NCBI RefSeq assembly: GCF_000719135.1
Contig: NZ_JOEK01000018.1
Coordinates: 1-64,000, forward strand
Length of the DNA: 64,000 bases
From: Streptomyces avicenniae
GTDB lineage: Bacteria > Actinomycetota > Actinomycetes > Streptomycetales > Streptomycetaceae
Reading direction: 5' to 3'
Shown here: positions 32,132 to 40,305 of the stretch, piece after piece
How the letters are laid out: each line of letters starts with the position of its first letter
Position numbering within the stretch: position 1 is the first letter of the stretch
Translations under genes and position numbers: made by a program
The notes under the pieces: model-generated
The model's database searches: none
The model's input: the letters and a program-made list of their open reading frames with translations, nothing else
Told to the model about the DNA's origin: nothing

Positions 32132-32145
32132 GGGGAGCGCTCCCA
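32132..32145. promoter_or_regulatory. CebR-type operator upstream of the GH12 gene
   Basis: GGGGAGCGCTCCCA matches the CebR consensus TGGGAGCGCTCCCA at 13 of 14 positions. It contains a perfect 12-bp palindrome GGGAGCGCTCCC (32133-32144). CebR represses cellulose-use genes in Streptomyces until cellobiose or cellotriose is present. Confidence 0.85.
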
Positions 32146-32241
32146 TGAGTGTGCTGCGGCGGAATCTAGGCTCTCCGGGTACGGACGGCAAGAGGTTGCG
32201 CACGGACCGGCGTCACGGAACTCGCGCGACGCCCGGGGGTG

Positions 32242-33705
32242 TCACCGGGTGGGCGCGGCCTCGGGCGTCGGGGTCGGCCCACCGGCGCCGTCGCCGGGGC
32301 CCGGGCCGTCGTCCCCCGGACCGTCCTGGCGCCGCCGCCCGGCGAGGACGCGGTTGCCCACCCACACGCAGGCCCACAGCCCGACGCCGATGAGCATCAG
32401 CCAGCCCGCCACCTCGTAGTCCTCCCCGGCGCGCCCGGACAGCGGCGTCGCCAGGTAGACGCACAGCACGGCGCCGATCACCGGCAGCGCGGTGGGGGCG
32501 CGGAAGTGCCGGTGCCCGACGGGGTCGCGACGCAGCACGAGCACGGCCACGTTGACGATGGCGAACACGCACAGCAGCAGCAGGGACGTCGTGCCGCCGA
32601 GCGCCGTCAGGTCGGCGTACCCGATCAGGAGGAACGCGAGGAGGGTCGTGAACACGATGGCGACCCACGGCGTACGCCTGCGGGGCAGGAGGCGGCTGAG
32701 CGGCCCGGGGAGGGCGCGTTCGCGGGACATGCCGTAGAGCAGACGGCTGGCCATCAGCATGTTGATCAGCGCCGAGTTGGCGACGGCGAACATGGTGATC
32801 CACGCGAAGAGGTCGAGGGGGAAGCCGGGGGCCCCGGCCTGGACGACCTTCAGCAACGGTGTGTCGCCCTCGCCGAGTTCGGCCGGGGCGACCAGCGTGA
32901 CGCTGGCGACGGCGACGAGGATGTAGATGACGCCGGTGACGCACAGGCCGACGAGCATCATCCGGGGGAAGGTCCGCACGGGGTCCTTCGTCTCCTCCGC
33001 CATGTTGACGGAGTCCTCGAAGCCGACCATCGCGAAGAACGCGAGGGCCGTCGCCGCGCTCACGGCGCCGAAGGCGCCCTCGCCGCCGCTCGTGTCGAAC
33101 TCCGTGACGCGCCCGAAGTCGCCCTGGCCCTCGATCACGGCCCAGGCGCCGACGCCGATGACGATGAGGAGGCCGGAGAGTTCGACGGCGGTGAGGACGA
33201 CGTTCGCCTTGACGCTCTCGCCGACGCCGCGCAGGTTCACCAGGCTGATGAGCACCATGAAGGCGAGGGCGACCGTCAGGGCGACGCGTCCGTGGTCACC
33301 GTCCACGTCCAGCGCGGACAGCAGGTTGGCGGCGAACGCCTTGGAGGCGCTGGACGCCGAGGTCAGGCCGGAGGCCATGACGGCGAACGTGACGAGGAAG
33401 GTGAGGAAGTGGATGCCGAACGCGCGGTGCGAGTACGCGGCGGCGCCCCCGGCGCGGGGGTACTTGGTGACGAGTTCGAGGTAGCTGGTGGCCGTCAGCA
33501 GGGCGACGGTGAAGGCGCACAGGAAGGGGAGCCAGACCGCCCCGCCGACCTCGGCCGCGACGCTGCCGGTCAGCGCGTAGACACCTGTCCCGAGGATGTC
33601 GCCGACGATGAAGAGCAGGAGGAGTCCCGGCCCCATGACGCGCTTCAGTTCGGCAGGTGCCGCCGTCTCCGGCGGAGTGGTCGCATTCCCCATGGACTGT
33701 GACAT
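32242..33705 (-). CDS. APC family amino acid permease
   Basis: 487 residues with about twelve hydrophobic segments. The start region LKRVMGPGLLLLFIVGDILGTGVYALTG is the conserved first helix of APC transporters, with the G-x-G-x-G break that binds the amino acid backbone. YPRAGGAAAYSHRAFG and FFAMVGFEDSVNMAEETKDPVRTFPR are further family signatures. It imports or exchanges an amino acid or polyamine in the cytoplasmic membrane. The substrate is not indicated by neighbours. The last 40 residues are a hydrophilic, proline/glycine-rich tail. Two nearby starts, 33705 and 33693, are both possible. It lies upstream of the GH12 gene on the same strand but the CebR box separates them. Confidence 0.9.
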   Translation of the reverse strand: MSQSMGNATTPPETAAPAELKRVMGPGLLLLFIVGDILGTGVYALTGSVAAEVGGAVWLPFLCAFTVALLTATSYLELVTKYPRAGGAAAYSHRAFGIHFLTFLVTFAVMASGLTSASSASKAFAANLLSALDVDGDHGRVALTVALAFMVLISLVNLRGVGESVKANVVLTAVELSGLLIVIGVGAWAVIEGQGDFGRVTEFDTSGGEGAFGAVSAATALAFFAMVGFEDSVNMAEETKDPVRTFPRMMLVGLCVTGVIYILVAVASVTLVAPAELGEGDTPLLKVVQAGAPGFPLDLFAWITMFAVANSALINMLMASRLLYGMSRERALPGPLSRLLPRRRTPWVAIVFTTLLAFLLIGYADLTALGGTTSLLLLCVFAIVNVAVLVLRRDPVGHRHFRAPTALPVIGAVLCVYLATPLSGRAGEDYEVAGWLMLIGVGLWACVWVGNRVLAGRRRQDGPGDDGPGPGDGAGGPTPTPEAAPTR

Positions 33706-33805
33706 GCCCGGACCCTAGCGCACCACACCCCCCACAAAAGCGGACGAACGGCGCGCTCAGGGACGCCGCACGGACGTGCGGACCGGCGCGGGTACGGGCA
33801 CGCCG

Positions 33806-35152
33806 TCAGGCCGTGGGCCGCCCGAGGGCGCGGTACGTCCAGCCCGACTTGCGCCACAGCTCGGGGTCGAGGGTGTTGCGCCCGTCGAGGATGCGGCGCT
33901 CGCCGACGACCTCGCCCATCGCCGCGGGGTCGATCTCCCGGAACTCGCGCCACTCCGTCAGATGCAGCACGGCGTCGGCGGACTGCGCGGCCTCCACGGC
34001 GGAGGAGGCGTAGGCGAGCGTCGGGAAGACGCGGCGCGCGTTCTCGACGGCCTTGGGGTCGTAGACCGTCACCTGCGCGCCTTGGAGGTGCAGTTGACCC
34101 GCGATGTTGAGCGCGGGCGAGTCGCGGACGTCGTCGGAGTCCGGTTTGAAGGCGGCGCCGAGGACGGCGACGCGCTTGCCGAGCAGCGAGCCGCCGAGCG
34201 ACTCGCGCGTCAGCTCCACCATCGCGGCGCGGCGGCGCATGTTGATCGCGTCGATCTCGCGCAGGAACGAGACGGCCTCGGCCGCGCCGAGTTCGCCCGC
34301 GCGGGCCATGAGGGCGCGGATGTCCTTGGGCAGGCAGCCGCCGCCGAAGCCGATGCCCGCGCGCAGGAACTTCTTCCCGATGCGGTCGTCGTGGCCCAGC
34401 GCCTCGGCGAGCCTGACGACGTCGCCGTCGGCCGCCTCGCAGATCTCGGCCATGGCGTTGATGAAGGAGATCTTGGTGGAGAGGAACGCGTTGGCCGCCG
34501 ACTTGACGAGTTCGGCGGTGGGCAGGTCGGTGACGAGGAACGGCGTACCGGCCGCGATCGGGGTCGCGTACACCTCGCGCAGGGTCGCCTCGGCGCGCTC
34601 GCCCGTCACCCCCGCGACGATGCGGTCGGGGCTGAGCGTGTCCTCGACGGCGAAGCCCTCGCGCAGGAACTCCGGGTTCCACGCCAGCTCGGCCTCCGCG
34701 CCCGCCGGGGCCAGCTCCGCGACGCGCCGGGCGAGACGCGCGGCGCTGCCGACCGGGACGGTGGACTTGCCGACGACGAGCGTGGGCCGGTCGAGATGGG
34801 GCGCGAGCGCCTCCACGGCGGCGTCCACGTACGACATGTCGCACGCGTACTCCCCCGGCCGCTGCGGGGTGTTGACGCAGACGAAGTGGACGTCGCCGAA
34901 GGCCGCGAGGTCGGCGAACGAGGTGGTGAAGGACAGCCGCCCGCTGGAGCCGGGCAGCCCGGCGACATGACGGCCCAGCAGCTCGTCGAGCCCCGGTTCG
35001 TAGATCGGCGCGTGGCCCCTGGCCAGCTTCTGGATCTTCTCGGGCACGATGTCCAGGCCGAGGACGTCGAAGCCCAGCTCCGCCATGGCCGCCGCGTGGG
35101 TGGCACCGAGATAGCCGAGGCCGATGACCGTGATCTTCGTCGGGCTGTTCAC
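33806..35152 (-). CDS. UDP-glucose/GDP-mannose 6-dehydrogenase family protein
   Basis: 448 residues from the GTG at 35152 (VNSPTKITVIGLGYLGATHA). The opening GLGYLG binds NAD. ELVKSAANAFLSTKISFINAMAEIC, the catalytic-cysteine block GIGFGGGCLPKDIRAL and VAVLGAAFKPDSDDVRDSPAL are signatures of the UDP-glucose dehydrogenase family. It oxidises the C6 hydroxyl of a nucleotide sugar to a uronic acid, most likely UDP-glucose to UDP-glucuronate, for envelope or secondary polysaccharides. Length is normal. The upstream ATG-like frame start at 35173 is less likely. It is divergent from the acyl-CoA dehydrogenase. A run of GTTA/TAAC half-sites lies between the two. Confidence 0.92.
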   Translation of the reverse strand: MNSPTKITVIGLGYLGATHAAAMAELGFDVLGLDIVPEKIQKLARGHAPIYEPGLDELLGRHVAGLPGSSGRLSFTTSFADLAAFGDVHFVCVNTPQRPGEYACDMSYVDAAVEALAPHLDRPTLVVGKSTVPVGSAARLARRVAELAPAGAEAELAWNPEFLREGFAVEDTLSPDRIVAGVTGERAEATLREVYATPIAAGTPFLVTDLPTAELVKSAANAFLSTKISFINAMAEICEAADGDVVRLAEALGHDDRIGKKFLRAGIGFGGGCLPKDIRALMARAGELGAAEAVSFLREIDAINMRRRAAMVELTRESLGGSLLGKRVAVLGAAFKPDSDDVRDSPALNIAGQLHLQGAQVTVYDPKAVENARRVFPTLAYASSAVEAAQSADAVLHLTEWREFREIDPAAMGEVVGERRILDGRNTLDPELWRKSGWTYRALGRPTA

Positions 35153-35235
35153 GGCTCCAGAGCATAGCCGCACGCACGGACGGCGGGCCGCGGAGCGCCG
35201 GTGCCCGTTGCCCCGGACGGCGACCGTGCGCTTTA

Positions 35236-35257
35236 GTTACTTAACAGTCGTTAGCAT
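35236..35257. promoter_or_regulatory. GTTA/TAAC half-site cluster and -10 upstream of acyl-CoA dehydrogenase
   Basis: GTTA-ct-TAAC (35236-35245) and TAAC-agtc-GTTA (35242-35253) share the middle TAAC, giving three alternating half-sites in an unusually A/T-rich segment. TAGCAT at 35252-35257 could be a -10 element. Such half-sites resemble TetR-type operators in acyl-CoA metabolism. Confidence 0.45.
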
Positions 35258-35287
35258 CGCCGCAGACGCCAGCAAGGAGTGGGACCC

Positions 35288-36448
35288 GTGGCCCGAGCCG
35301 CAGACTTCGATCTCTACCGCCCCGCCGAGGAGCACGAGATGCTCCGGGAGTCGGTCCGCGCACTGGCCGAGGCGAAGATCGCGCCGCACGCCGCCGAGGT
35401 GGACGAGGCGGGCCGCTTCCCGCAGGAGGCGCTGGACGCGCTGGTGGCCAACGACCTGCACGCCGTGCACGTCCCCGAGGAGTTCGGCGGCGCGGGGGCC
35501 GACGCGCTGGCCACGGTGATCGTGATCGAGGAGATCGCGCGGGTGTGCGCCTCGTCCTCGCTGATCCCGGCCGTGAACAAGCTGGGCTCGCTGCCGGTGA
35601 TGCTGGCCGGTTCCCCGGAGTTGCAGGCGAAGTACCTGACGCCGCTGGCCAAGGGCGACGTGATGTTCTCCTACTGCCTCTCCGAGCCCGACGCGGGCTC
35701 GGACGCGGGCGGCATGCGCACCCGCGCGGTGCGCGACGGGGACACGTACGTGCTGAACGGCGTGAAGCGCTGGATCACCAACGCCGGTGTCTCCGAGTAC
35801 TACACGGTGCTGGCCGTCACCGATCCGGACAAGCGCACGCGCGGCGGGATCTCGGCGTTCGTGGTCGAGAAGGGCGACGAGGGCGTGTCGTTCGGCGCGC
35901 CGGAGCGCAAGCTCGGCATCAAGGGCTCGCCGACGCGCGAGGTCTACCTCGACAACGTGACGCTCCCCGCCGACCGCATGATCGGCGCCGAGGGCACGGG
36001 CTTCACGACGGCGATGCGCACGCTGGACCACACCCGCATCACGATCGCCGCGCAGGCCCTCGGCATCGCGCAGGGCGCGCTGGACTACGCGAAGGGCTAC
36101 GTGCGGGAGCGCAAGCAGTTCGGTAAGCCCGTGGGCGACTTCCAGGGCGTGCAGTTCATGCTCGCCGACATGGCGATGAAGCTGGAGGCGGCCAGGCAGC
36201 TGACGTACGCGGCGGCGGCGCGCTCGGAGCGCGGCGACGCCGACCTGACGTTCTTCGGCGCGGCGGCCAAGTGTTACGCGTCGGACGCGGCGATGGACAT
36301 CACCACGGACGCGGTGCAGCTCCTCGGCGGCTACGGCTACACGCGGGACTACCCGGTCGAGCGGATGATGCGGGACGCGAAGATCACGCAGATCTACGAG
36401 GGCACGAACCAGGTCCAGCGGATCGTCATGGCGAGGAACCTCCCCTGA
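35288..36448 (+). CDS. Acyl-CoA dehydrogenase
   Basis: 386 residues from the GTG at 35288, chosen because AAGGAG lies 9 nt upstream. A GTG at 35279 overlaps that ribosome site. The family signatures are FSYCLSEPDAGSDAGGMRTRA (FAD and substrate region), NGVKRWITNAGVSEYYTVLA and DYARGYVRERKQFGKP-like GYVRERKQFGKPVGDFQGVQ. The catalytic base is the glutamate of KITQIYEGTNQVQRIVMARN near the C-terminus, as in short-chain acyl-CoA dehydrogenases. It introduces a trans-2 double bond into acyl-CoA in fatty acid or branched-chain amino acid degradation. The chain-length preference cannot be read. It is divergent from UDP-glucose dehydrogenase and converges with a TetR gene 21 bp away. Confidence 0.95.
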   Translation: MARAADFDLYRPAEEHEMLRESVRALAEAKIAPHAAEVDEAGRFPQEALDALVANDLHAVHVPEEFGGAGADALATVIVIEEIARVCASSSLIPAVNKLGSLPVMLAGSPELQAKYLTPLAKGDVMFSYCLSEPDAGSDAGGMRTRAVRDGDTYVLNGVKRWITNAGVSEYYTVLAVTDPDKRTRGGISAFVVEKGDEGVSFGAPERKLGIKGSPTREVYLDNVTLPADRMIGAEGTGFTTAMRTLDHTRITIAAQALGIAQGALDYAKGYVRERKQFGKPVGDFQGVQFMLADMAMKLEAARQLTYAAAARSERGDADLTFFGAAAKCYASDAAMDITTDAVQLLGGYGYTRDYPVERMMRDAKITQIYEGTNQVQRIVMARNLP

Positions 36449-36469
36449 CCCGACGGCGGCGGGTCCCGG

Positions 36470-37264
36470 TCAGGTGCCGTTCCCGGCGCGCGCTTCCCGC
36501 CCACCGGGGCCGCGCAGGGCGTAGAGCGCGGTGATGCCGTCGAGGATGAACCGCAGTCCGTAGAGGAAGTCCTCCTCGGCCGTGGACCGGTCGTCGGCGA
36601 ACGCCCCGCTCTTCACCAGCCGCGACAGCGCGGGGTAGTCCGGGTTGTCGGTCACCTTCTCCAGCATGCGCTGGTACGCCATGCCCCACTCCATGTACCC
36701 GACGCCGGTGCGCGGCGCGGCGCGGGTGACGGAGACCTCCTGGCTGACCTCGTTGAGGACGAAGCCGGAGACGACCATCAGCACGCCCAGCTTGTCGTCC
36801 TCGCTCAGCGGCGTGTCGCTCAGCGAGGCGAGCACCGCCTCCATCCACGCGATGTTGTTGGGGCCCATCGGCGGCCCGCTGATGGGGATGTCGATCATCC
36901 AGGGCCGCGCGATCATGACGCGCCGCACGTCCAGGGCGTAGGACTCGATGCGGCCGTACCAGTCGTCGGGCCAGTCGCTGGTGTCCGGCATGCCCGTCCC
37001 CATCTCGAACATCAGGTCGAGCAGGTCGTCCTTGCTGGGCACGTAGCGGTAGAGCGACATCGTCGTGACGCCGACCTTCTCGGCGACCTTGCGCATCGAC
37101 ACGCCCTCGACGCCCTCGGCGTCCGCGATCTCGACGGCGGCGCCGACGATCTGGTCGAGCGTCAGGCTTCCGCGCGGCCCCCTGGTACCGGGCGGCCGGG
37201 TCCGCCACAACAGGTCGAGCAGGTACTGCGGGTCGCGCCCGCCCCCCTTCGGCTCGGTCGCCAT
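36470..37264 (-). CDS. TetR/AcrR family regulator with TetR C-terminal domain
   Basis: 264 residues. The N-terminal HTH domain spans about residues 30-85: LTLDQIVGAAVEIADAEGVEGVSMRKVAEKVGVTTMSLYRYVPSKDDLLDLM, with the recognition helix VTTMSLYRYV. The C-terminal part (DWPDDWYGRIESYALDVRRVMIARPWM...) resembles the TetR_C_1 ligand-binding domain. The protein probably represses the divergent DrrA/DrrB-type exporter and itself. The palindromes at 37347-37382 are the likely operators. It converges with the acyl-CoA dehydrogenase, to which it has no evident functional link. Length is slightly above average because of a 28-residue N-terminal extension. Confidence 0.92.
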   Translation of the reverse strand: MATEPKGGGRDPQYLLDLLWRTRPPGTRGPRGSLTLDQIVGAAVEIADAEGVEGVSMRKVAEKVGVTTMSLYRYVPSKDDLLDLMFEMGTGMPDTSDWPDDWYGRIESYALDVRRVMIARPWMIDIPISGPPMGPNNIAWMEAVLASLSDTPLSEDDKLGVLMVVSGFVLNEVSQEVSVTRAAPRTGVGYMEWGMAYQRMLEKVTDNPDYPALSRLVKSGAFADDRSTAEEDFLYGLRFILDGITALYALRGPGGREARAGNGT

Positions 37265-37300
37265 GCGCCTTCTCCCGTTCCCTCCGCCGACGGTCGCCGG

Positions 37301-37382
37301 TTGACGCCATCCTAGAACTGTGTAAGGTGTAGACAGAAATGTACAGCGTAAACAGTTTACGGAACAGACAGTTTTCTGTTCC
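37301..37382 (+). promoter_or_regulatory. Exporter promoter with two overlapping palindromic operators
   Basis: TTGACG (37301-37306), a 16-bp spacer and TAAGGT (37323-37328) form a promoter for the ABC genes. Downstream of the predicted start lie CGTAAACAGTTTACG (37347-37361, perfect 15-bp palindrome) and GGAACAGA/TCTGTTCC arms with a 6-nt spacer (37361-37382). These are candidate binding sites for the divergent TetR protein. TAGGAT on the minus strand (37314-37309) could be the tetR -10. Confidence 0.65.
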
Positions 37383-37401
37383 CGGGTACTTGGGGGTTTC
37401 C

Positions 37402-38421
37402 ATGGCGGCTGACCACGCCATAGCGGCCGAGGGGCTGCGCAAGCGGTACGGCGACACGGGAGGCAGGGCGGCCCTGGACGGCTTCGGCATGACCGTCCCG
37501 TTCGGCACCGTCCACGGGCTCCTCGGCCCGAACGGCGCCGGGAAGACCACGGCCGTCCGCGCGCTGGCGACCCTGCTGCGCTACGACGCGGGCCACGCCG
37601 AGATCTGCGGCTTCGACGTGGCGCGGCAGCCGGGCGAGGTCCGTGCCCGCATCGGGCTCACCGGCCAGTACGCGGCGGTGGACGAACAGCTCAGCGGGCG
37701 GCAGAACCTCGTCATGTTCGGCACGCTCTACGGCCTCGGCAGGCGCCGGGCCCGGCAGCGGGCGGACGAGCTGCTGGCGCAGTTCGGGCTGACGGACGCG
37801 GCCGGACGGGGGGCCGGGAAGTACTCCGGCGGCATGCGGCGGCGGCTCGACCTCGCGGCGAGCCTGGTCCGGGTGCCGCGCGTGCTGTTCCTGGACGAGC
37901 CGACCACCGGGCTCGACCCGCGCAGCCGCAACCAGGTGTGGGACGCCGTACGGTCCCTCGTCGCCACCGGGACGACGGTGCTGCTGACCACGCAGTACCT
38001 GGAGGAGGCCGACCAGTTGGCGGACCGCATCTCGGTGATCGACGCGGGGCGGGTCGTCGCGGAGGGCACGGCCGACGAGCTGAAGGCCCGGCTCGGCGGG
38101 GCGCGCGTCGAGGTCGTCGTGCGGGACGCCGCCGACCTGCCGCGCGTCGCGGACCTGCTCGCCCGGGCGGCAGGGCCGGGCGGGCGGCCCGAGGTGGACC
38201 GCGACGCGCGGCGGGCGTCCGTGCCCGTCGCCGATCACGTCGCGGCGCTGACGGAGGTGGTGCGCGCCCTGCACGACGCGGGCGTCACCGTCGAGGACAT
38301 CGGGACGCGGCGGCCGACGCTGGACGAGGCGTTCCTGCACCTCACCGGCCACCGCACGCAGGAACGGACGGACGCGGCCGGGGACGGCGCGGTACTCGCG
38401 GGGAAGGGGCGTGCCGCATGA
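37402..38421 (+). CDS. ABC transporter ATP-binding protein, daunorubicin-resistance (DrrA) type
   Basis: 339 residues from ATG 37402. Walker A is GPNGAGKTTAVRAL (about residues 45-58), the Q-loop region is RIGLTGQYAAVDEQLSGRQNL, the signature is YSGGMRRRLDLAASLV and Walker B is RVLFLDEPTTGLDPRSR. The sequence SGGMRRRLDLA and the C-terminal domain (RPTLDEAFLHLTGH) are those of the DrrA subfamily. It energises drug export together with the downstream permease, to which it is coupled by an ATGA overlap. An in-frame ATG at 37339 precedes the palindromes and is not favoured. Export substrate is unknown. Confidence 0.93.
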   Translation: MAADHAIAAEGLRKRYGDTGGRAALDGFGMTVPFGTVHGLLGPNGAGKTTAVRALATLLRYDAGHAEICGFDVARQPGEVRARIGLTGQYAAVDEQLSGRQNLVMFGTLYGLGRRRARQRADELLAQFGLTDAAGRGAGKYSGGMRRRLDLAASLVRVPRVLFLDEPTTGLDPRSRNQVWDAVRSLVATGTTVLLTTQYLEEADQLADRISVIDAGRVVAEGTADELKARLGGARVEVVVRDAADLPRVADLLARAAGPGGRPEVDRDARRASVPVADHVAALTEVVRALHDAGVTVEDIGTRRPTLDEAFLHLTGHRTQERTDAAGDGAVLAGKGRAA

Positions 38422-39239
38422 GCGCGGACACGGTACGGGGCGCCGCCCCCAGGCGGCGGGGGCCCGTCGCGGACGGCCTGACCATGACACGACGGCACAT
38501 GGCCCACCTCGCGCGGACGCCCGAGGAGGCGGCGCTCTACTTCGCGCTGCCCATCATGTTCGTCCTCGTCTTCGGCTACGTCTTCGGCAGCGGCATGTCG
38601 GTCGCGGGCGGCGGGAACTACCGGGAGTTCCTGGTGCCGGGCGTCTTCGCCATGACGATGCTCTACGGCATGGGCTCCAGCGGCTCCGCCATCGCCGTGG
38701 ACGCACGGCGGGGCGTGGTGGATCGTTTCCGCTCCATGCCGATCGCCAGGTCCGCCCTGCTGACGGGCCGCTGCACGGCCGACATGCTGCGGGGCGTCAT
38801 CGAGCTGCTGGTCGTCCTGATGTGCGGCCTGCTGGTCGGCTGGACCTGGCACCGCGGCATCGGCCGCATGCTGCTGGCCCTGCTGCTCGTGCTCGCGCTG
38901 CGCCTGGCGATCACGTGGATCGGCATCTATCTCGGCCTGCTGGTCCGCAACGAGGACGCGGTCGGCGGCATCGTGTTCCCGCTGGCGTTCCCGCTGACCG
39001 CGGTGTCCAACGTGTTCACGTCCCCCGAACTGATGCCCGGCTGGCTCGGCACCGTCTCGGAGTGGAACCCGCTGTCCGCGACCGTCACGGCCCTGCGCGA
39101 CCTGTTCGGGAACCCGGGCGTGGGCGGCAGCGGCTGGGCCTCGGACAACGCGCTGCTGCTCGCGATCCTGTGGCCCGCCGTGCTCACGGCGATCTTCGCG
39201 CCGCTGGCCGTCCGCCGCTACAAGGCGCTCGGCCGCTGA
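38418..39239 (+). CDS. ABC transporter permease, DrrB type
   Basis: 273 residues with about six membrane helices. The opening DGLTMTRRHMAHLARTPEEA is the ABC-2 permease N-terminal amphipathic helix. PIMFVLVFGYVFGSGM, FLVPGVFAMTMLYGMGSSGSAIAVDARRGVVDRFRSMPIARSALLTGR and NPLSATVTALRDLFGNP are signatures of the DrrB/ABC-2 export family. The start overlaps the stop of the ATPase gene by 4 nt. The pair forms a two-gene exporter under the divergent TetR regulator. A perfect 16-bp terminator follows 29 bp after the stop. Confidence 0.93.
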   Translation: MSADTVRGAAPRRRGPVADGLTMTRRHMAHLARTPEEAALYFALPIMFVLVFGYVFGSGMSVAGGGNYREFLVPGVFAMTMLYGMGSSGSAIAVDARRGVVDRFRSMPIARSALLTGRCTADMLRGVIELLVVLMCGLLVGWTWHRGIGRMLLALLLVLALRLAITWIGIYLGLLVRNEDAVGGIVFPLAFPLTAVSNVFTSPELMPGWLGTVSEWNPLSATVTALRDLFGNPGVGGSGWASDNALLLAILWPAVLTAIFAPLAVRRYKALGR

Positions 39240-39268
39240 CCTGGCCCGAGGCGGGGCGGGGGACGGCG

Positions 39269-39304
39269 AAGGGGCGGGACCTGGAGTGCCAGGTCCCGCC
39301 CCTT
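39269..39304. terminator. Strong bidirectional terminator
   Basis: A perfect 16-bp stem, AAGGGGCGGGACCTGG (39269-39284) with CCAGGTCCCGCCCCTT (39289-39304), with a 4-nt loop (AGTG). It separates the exporter genes from the convergent M23 gene. The A/T ends give short T runs on both strands. Confidence 0.92.
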
Positions 39305-39323
39305 CCCGCGTCGCGGGGCGCCG

Positions 39324-40079
39324 TCAGGCGGTGACGCCGTGCTGCGCGAGGTAGGCGATCGGGTCGATGTCCGAGCCGTAGTCGGGGCCGGTGCGCACCT
39401 CGAAGTGCAGGTGCGGGCCGGTGGAGTTCCCGGTGGAGCCGGAGAGGCCGATCTGCTGGCCGGTGGAGACGGTCTGGCCGACGCTGACCGAGAGCGACGA
39501 CAGGTGGGCGTACTGGCTGTAGTGGCCGTCGGCGTGCTGGATGACGACCTGGTTGCCGTACGAGCCGCCGGAGCCCGCCGTGACGACCTGGCCGTCGGTG
39601 ATGGCGGCGACGGGCGTGCCGGAGCCGACCGGGAAGTCCGCGCCGGTGTGGTGGCCCGAGGCCCACAGGGAACCGGCCGCGCCGTAGCCGCTGCCGTGGA
39701 CACCGGCGACCGGGGCGACGTACGAGCCGGTGGCGGGCTGGGCGGCGGCTTCCTCGGCGGGCGCCGGGGCGGCCTGGGCGGTGACGGTGATGCCGTCGAG
39801 CTTCAGCGTGTCGCCGGGGTGGATCAGGCCGGGGTCGGTGCCGACGGCGTCCTCGTTGGCGGCGTACAGGGCCTGCCAGCCGCCGTCGATGTCGTGTTCT
39901 GCGGCGATGCGCGACAGGGTGTCGCCCGGCTGGACCTCGTACGTGTCGGCGGTCGCGGCGCTCGCGGCGCCGGTCGCGACCAGCGGCAGGGCCACGCCGG
40001 CGCCGCCGGCGGTGAGCAGCAGGGAGACGCGTGAGATGCGGCGGCCACGCGGGCGGCGGTGGCGTCCGTGTGCGGACAT
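39324..40079 (-). CDS. Secreted LysM and M23 peptidase domain protein
   Basis: 251 residues. A basic start and signal segment (RRISRVSLLLTAGGAGVALPLVATGAASA) are followed by a LysM domain (about residues 47-95, YEVQPGDTLSRIAAEHDIDGGWQALYAANEDAVG). The C-terminal M23 domain has GHHTGADFPVGSGTPVAAITDG, the H-x(n)-D zinc pair, YGNQVVIQHADGHYSQYAHLSSL and the closing TGPHLHFEVRTG motif. Zinc ligands (His, Asp, His of HLHFE) are present, so it should be an active peptidoglycan endopeptidase bound to the wall through LysM. The ATG lies 14 bp after a c-di-AMP riboswitch, with AGAGGAG as ribosome site. It converges with the exporter genes. Confidence 0.95.
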   Translation of the reverse strand: MSAHGRHRRPRGRRISRVSLLLTAGGAGVALPLVATGAASAATADTYEVQPGDTLSRIAAEHDIDGGWQALYAANEDAVGTDPGLIHPGDTLKLDGITVTAQAAPAPAEEAAAQPATGSYVAPVAGVHGSGYGAAGSLWASGHHTGADFPVGSGTPVAAITDGQVVTAGSGGSYGNQVVIQHADGHYSQYAHLSSLSVSVGQTVSTGQQIGLSGSTGNSTGPHLHFEVRTGPDYGSDIDPIAYLAQHGVTA

Positions 40080-40093
40080 GCGTGTGCTCCTCT

Positions 40094-40305
40094 CCGACGC
40101 CTGCGAGGTCAGCTGTCGGGTTCGGGCCGGAGACTGCCCGGCCGTCGGCGCGCGGAGGGCTGTGGATGCCCGCTGCGCGTCGTCGGCTTCACCCCGAGCC
40201 GGTACCTCTCTTCGCGAGCGGCACCGGCGGAAAGTGGGTCCCCCGCTCCTGTCACACGGAAAGTTCTGAGTCCCTGCTCCCGGTGACAGGATTCGGCGTC
40301 CGGGG
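40094..40305 (-). promoter_or_regulatory. ydaO-type cyclic di-AMP riboswitch
   Basis: On the minus strand the segment begins CCGGACGCCGAATCCTGTCA and ends with CCGAACCCGACAGCTGACCT followed by CGCAGGCGTC. These blocks match the conserved ydaO core. GACGCC and GGCGTC close P1, and CCTGTCAC pairs with GTGACAGG in the next helix. GGGGGACCCA and CGGGGTGAAGCC are further conserved pieces. The 3' end abuts the ribosome site of the M23 gene. ydaO RNAs bind c-di-AMP and in actinobacteria usually switch off wall hydrolase and Rpf genes when it is abundant. Confidence 0.92.

Noticed and set aside
37402..39239. Exporter and neighbours as part of an antibiotic biosynthesis cluster
   Set aside because: No polyketide synthase, non-ribosomal peptide synthetase, terpene or RiPP genes are seen in the window. 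The exporter is isolated with its regulator.
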